NCBI GenBank assembly: GCA_001871195.1
Contig: MNXA01000021.1
Location: forward strand, 1 to 63,252
Reading direction: 5' to 3'
Length of the DNA stretch: 63,252 bases
DNA from: Zetaproteobacteria bacterium CG1_02_55_237
Lineage (GTDB): Bacteria > Pseudomonadota > Zetaproteobacteria > Mariprofundales > Mariprofundaceae
The position numbers and the translations under genes are program-made. Within the stretch, counting starts at the first letter, position 1, and each line of letters opens with the position of its first letter. Shown here one piece after another: positions 60,823-63,252 of this stretch. Under the pieces are notes generated by a model. The model did not search any database. It saw only the letters and a program-made list of their open reading frames with translations, and was not told the origin of the DNA.

Positions 60823-61494
60823 TTGAACGAAAACAAACAGCTGATGCCCTGGTACCGGCAAATTGCCGCAGTGATGCTCAGGGATGTGTATCTCAAAGCT
60901 ATTGGTACGCCAATTTTCATTGGTCTGTTTTTCGGCGCTTACTTCTATTTGCTCAACAATCCGGTCTACCCGGTAACGGTGATGCCCATGACCTCGCTGG
61001 ATCGGCTGATCGGCTTTCATCCGCTGACATTGTTCCTGTATCTATCACTGTGGGTCTATGTTTCCCTGCCCCCGGCATTATTGGCGACGCGGCGCGAGCT
61101 ATATGCTTATGTTAAAGCCATGGCCTGGATGTGCCTTGCAGCCCTGATCGTTTTCTACTTCTGGCCCACGGCCGTTCCGGTGGCCAATGTCGACTGGGCT
61201 GAGTATCCCGGTGTGGCTTTCCTTAAGAGCATGGATGCATCGGGCAATGCCTTCCCTTCGCTTCACGTAGCCACAGCCATTTTTTCGGGTATCTGGTTAC
61301 ATCACTTGCTGCGCCGCTTTGCTACGCCGCCGTGGGTTCTATTGGTCAACTGGGTATGGTGTATCGCTATCGTCTATTCCACGCTGGCCACACGCCAGCA
61401 TGTAGTGGTGGATGTGCTGGCCGGCATCATGCTGGGGGCGTTGGCTGCCATAGTATCATTGCGACCTCGCGCCTACGGAACCACAAACGATTAA
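60823..61494 (+). CDS. PAP2-type membrane phosphatase / inositolphosphotransferase-like
   Basis: Encodes about 223 residues from TTG 60823 (ATG 60844 also possible). Five or six helices; the active-site motifs PSLHVATA and TLATRQHVVVDVLAG match the PSxH and H...D of PAP2 enzymes, in the sub-type seen in inositol-phosphotransferases. The first KxxxxxxRP motif is not evident. It probably acts on a lipid phosphate on the outer face of the inner membrane. The 236 bases after it (61495-61730) hold no supported gene. Confidence 0.8.
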   Translation: MNENKQLMPWYRQIAAVMLRDVYLKAIGTPIFIGLFFGAYFYLLNNPVYPVTVMPMTSLDRLIGFHPLTLFLYLSLWVYVSLPPALLATRRELYAYVKAMAWMCLAALIVFYFWPTAVPVANVDWAEYPGVAFLKSMDASGNAFPSLHVATAIFSGIWLHHLLRRFATPPWVLLVNWVWCIAIVYSTLATRQHVVVDVLAGIMLGALAAIVSLRPRAYGTTND

Positions 61495-61730
61495 GCCCCT
61501 GCATCTATGGGTGAGATGATTCCGATTTCGAACAGCCATCGTTTTCCGACAGCCGCCGCGTATGATGGACCAAACTTGCCACCCATTAAGGTTGAAAGTG
61601 GCCATCTGGAATGCCTGAAAACCAACCAGTGCTGCTGGTAGCTGACAGACGTAGTTCGACCATTTATGGACATTAAACCTGCCATACATTCTAGGGGCCA
61701 CTTCAAAGATAATGCTGCTTTTTCGATAGT

Positions 61731-62948
61731 CTATGAACTGAATCGATAGGTGTTTTTTCCACTTTCCTTGGCGGCATACATGGCATCATCGGCTTTGCTC
61801 AAAAGATCTTCTGCAGCTGTTCCATCTTGCGGATACATCGCTATGCCAATGCTTGCGCCAACAGAGCACGAGTGGTCGTTGAGCATGATCGGTTCCGACA
61901 GTACATTGATAACCTTTGTGGCAATGGTGCCTGCCGCCTCTGAATCTGTTGTGGATGTCATCACCAGAACGAACTCATCCCCGCCCAATCTTGCAACGGT
62001 ATCCGATCCCCGGAGGCATTGCTGCAGACGGCTCGACACTTCTTTAAGCACATGGTCTCCCGCCTCGTGTCCAAGGCTGTCGTTAACATCCTTGAAGCCA
62101 TCCAGATCAAGGAAAAAGATGGAAATAATTTGCTTATTACGCTTCGCATTTGCTAATGCCATGCCCAGCCTGTCGTAAAGCAGGGGGCGATTCGGCAAGC
62201 CCGTTAGCAGGTCATAATGAGCCATATTCTCAATTATATCTTCAGCAATGCGGTGTCTCACCTTTGCCCTGGCCAGCAAACAGATGCCAATTCCTGCCAA
62301 CAGCGCAAACATTGCATTGAAGATTAAAAGCACTGTCCGTAATTCATGCGTCATACCCAGAATGGCTTCGCGCGGTGTGAAGCAGACAATCTTCCATCGG
62401 TATTCAGATTCACCTATATACTTGACGCTGGAACCCGATGCCTCGGGCGCCCCGGAACTGTTTTTTTGCCACTCTGCAAGCGGGAAGATCATGGAGAAAG
62501 TAAATAGCCCCTGCGCATCCATAAACTGACCGGATGGGGTGTCTGCGATTTTACCCCAGATGGCAGGGAATAAATTGGCAAATGTGTTGCCTTTCCTTTC
62601 GGGCAACATAAACCCCCATTCATCATCGCTACGTATTGCCCTGAGGAAATAGCCATCTCGGTTAAGCAACATGTCGTACATTGGTATTTCGTTATGCTTA
62701 AACTTATCCAGTTGTTCAAGGACCTTTCCCCCGAGATACGTCAATACGATAATACCCCGTTTTTCACCCCCGCTGTTGAAGATGGGCATACCGAAACGGA
62801 TGACCGGCTTGAACGGTCGTTCAATCATTCCGTGCTCCATATTCAGATCAAAGGGGGAGATAAATATCTCGCCCTCTTTAAGGCGGAATGTATCCTTGAA
62901 GTAATAGCGCCCGCTTTTGTCTTGTAGTTGATCCGGCGGCACGATCAT
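61731..62948 (-). pseudogene. Diguanylate cyclase, N-terminus removed by insertion sequence
   Basis: The remaining 405 codons encode the end of a dCache-like sensor (LQDKSGRYYFKDTF, FISPFDLNMEHG), one transmembrane helix (about 207-228) and a GGDEF domain with LGGDEFV and an RxxD-type region (RGSDTV) before it. Native proteins of this type begin with a transmembrane helix and about 100-150 more sensor residues; these are missing because the insertion sequence begins at 62950. An ATG at 62948 is one base from the junction, so a truncated protein could be made only if a promoter and ribosome binding site read out of the element. Confidence 0.85.
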
Positions 62949-62949
62949 G

Positions 62950-63252
62950 GGCTGTTGGCAACAAATAGAGTTGTCCGGTTTTAGAGCACAAGGGTTGTCC
63001 GGTTTGGTTTTGGTTCATATTGCTGCCTTCAGCCTTGGTAGTGGTAGTTCCGGCTTGCTGGCCTTGGGCTTCAGAAGAGGCTGAAACTCGGCGAGTTTTC
63101 TTGGCCCGTGGAAGATGGCCATGCTGCCATCGGTATAGCAGTGAACACGCACTCTGGCTTTGACATAATGGTGTCGGTATTCATTGCTGGGGATTTGCAG
63201 GGTTCTGCCCTCAAAGCTGACGGTGTTGTCTTTGTTGACTGTGCGTTCGTGC
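62950..63252 (-). mobile_element. End of an insertion sequence, inverted copy of 5-307
   Basis: Reverse complement of 5-307, base for base by inspection, starting with GGCTGTTGGCAAC and the two TTGTCCGGTTT repeats. The element disrupts the diguanylate cyclase gene. The window stops inside it. Confidence 0.88.
63015..63252 (-). CDS. Transposase, C-terminal fragment (second copy)
   Basis: Same reading frame as 3-242 on the other strand, stop codon at 63015-63017. Identical residues over the visible part. The rest lies beyond the right edge. Confidence 0.6.
   Translation of the reverse strand, partial: HERTVNKDNTVSFEGRTLQIPSNEYRHHYVKARVRVHCYTDGSMAIFHGPRKLAEFQPLLKPKASKPELPLPRLKAAI

Overview
This 63 kb window (GC-rich, roughly mid-50s percent by eye) looks like a chromosomal contig from a microaerophilic, cytochrome-rich proteobacterium. 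The mix of a divergent cbb3-type oxygen reductase, many mono- and dihaem c-type cytochromes, a sulfide/persulfide-type gene set, and both a pyruvate dehydrogenase complex and a single-chain pyruvate:ferredoxin oxidoreductase would fit a Zetaproteobacterium (Mariprofundus-like iron oxidiser). That placement is an inference: no taxonomic marker such as a 16S gene is present.

Layout. Positions 1-307 and 62950-63252 are inverted copies of one end of the same insertion sequence, so both window ends lie inside a repeat; the right copy has cut off the N-terminus of a diguanylate cyclase. Next come two paralogous 63-residue ORFs (333-876, minus), then the housekeeping block trpS-scpA-scpB-rluB-endonuclease III-like (1068-5366, plus), with a 266-bp palindromic MITE-like element wedged between scpB and rluB. 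Positions 5428-18146 (minus) are a long respiratory locus: a CcoN/CcoO core with several very small membrane proteins and no CcoP in the window, followed by a second operon with CcoS-like and CcoG maturation proteins, four small cytochromes or lipoproteins, a sulfatase-modifying-factor-like protein and a very large spermidine-synthase-like membrane protein. Positions 18568-20695 (minus) encode a mini complex: a membrane cytochrome c, a half-length haem-copper oxidase subunit I-like protein and a thioredoxin-like lipoprotein. A dihaem cytochrome c peroxidase and a nitrobindin-like protein follow on the plus strand.

Positions 22615-33714 (plus) are one long run headed by a BigR/SqrR-type ArsR regulator: a tripartite RND pump, three rhodaneses, a TauE/SafE exporter, DUF2892 and DUF302 proteins, what looks like the first ten codons of a lost sulfide:quinone oxidoreductase, small membrane proteins, an AhpD-like protein and a TPMT-like thiol methyltransferase. 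Positions 33787-39569 are mixed: a cytochrome c4-like protein with an unlisted 45-residue partner, rfbA, a second half-length oxidase-like protein paired with a cysteine-rich protein, a CoA-binding protein, and an AT-rich orphan behind a perfect palindrome. Positions 39707-45030 (minus) encode pyruvate dehydrogenase (pdhA, pdhB, pdhC, lpd). Positions 47315-52560 (plus) encode a GltD-like NADPH:ferredoxin oxidoreductase overlapping pyruvate:ferredoxin oxidoreductase.

After tRNA-Arg(CCG) at 53659-53735 there is a plus-strand cluster (53899-61494) that looks like an uncharacterised small-molecule or lipid pathway: PlsC-like acyltransferase, discrete carrier protein, condensation-like protein, stand-alone adenylation enzyme, acyl-CoA-dehydrogenase-like oxidase, MipA/OmpV outer-membrane protein, polysaccharide deacetylase and PAP2-type phosphatase. 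The adenylation, carrier and dehydrogenase trio resembles the PltF/PltL/PltE logic that oxidises a carrier-bound amino acid. With the half-length oxidase-like complexes, this cluster is the best candidate in the window for an undescribed system.
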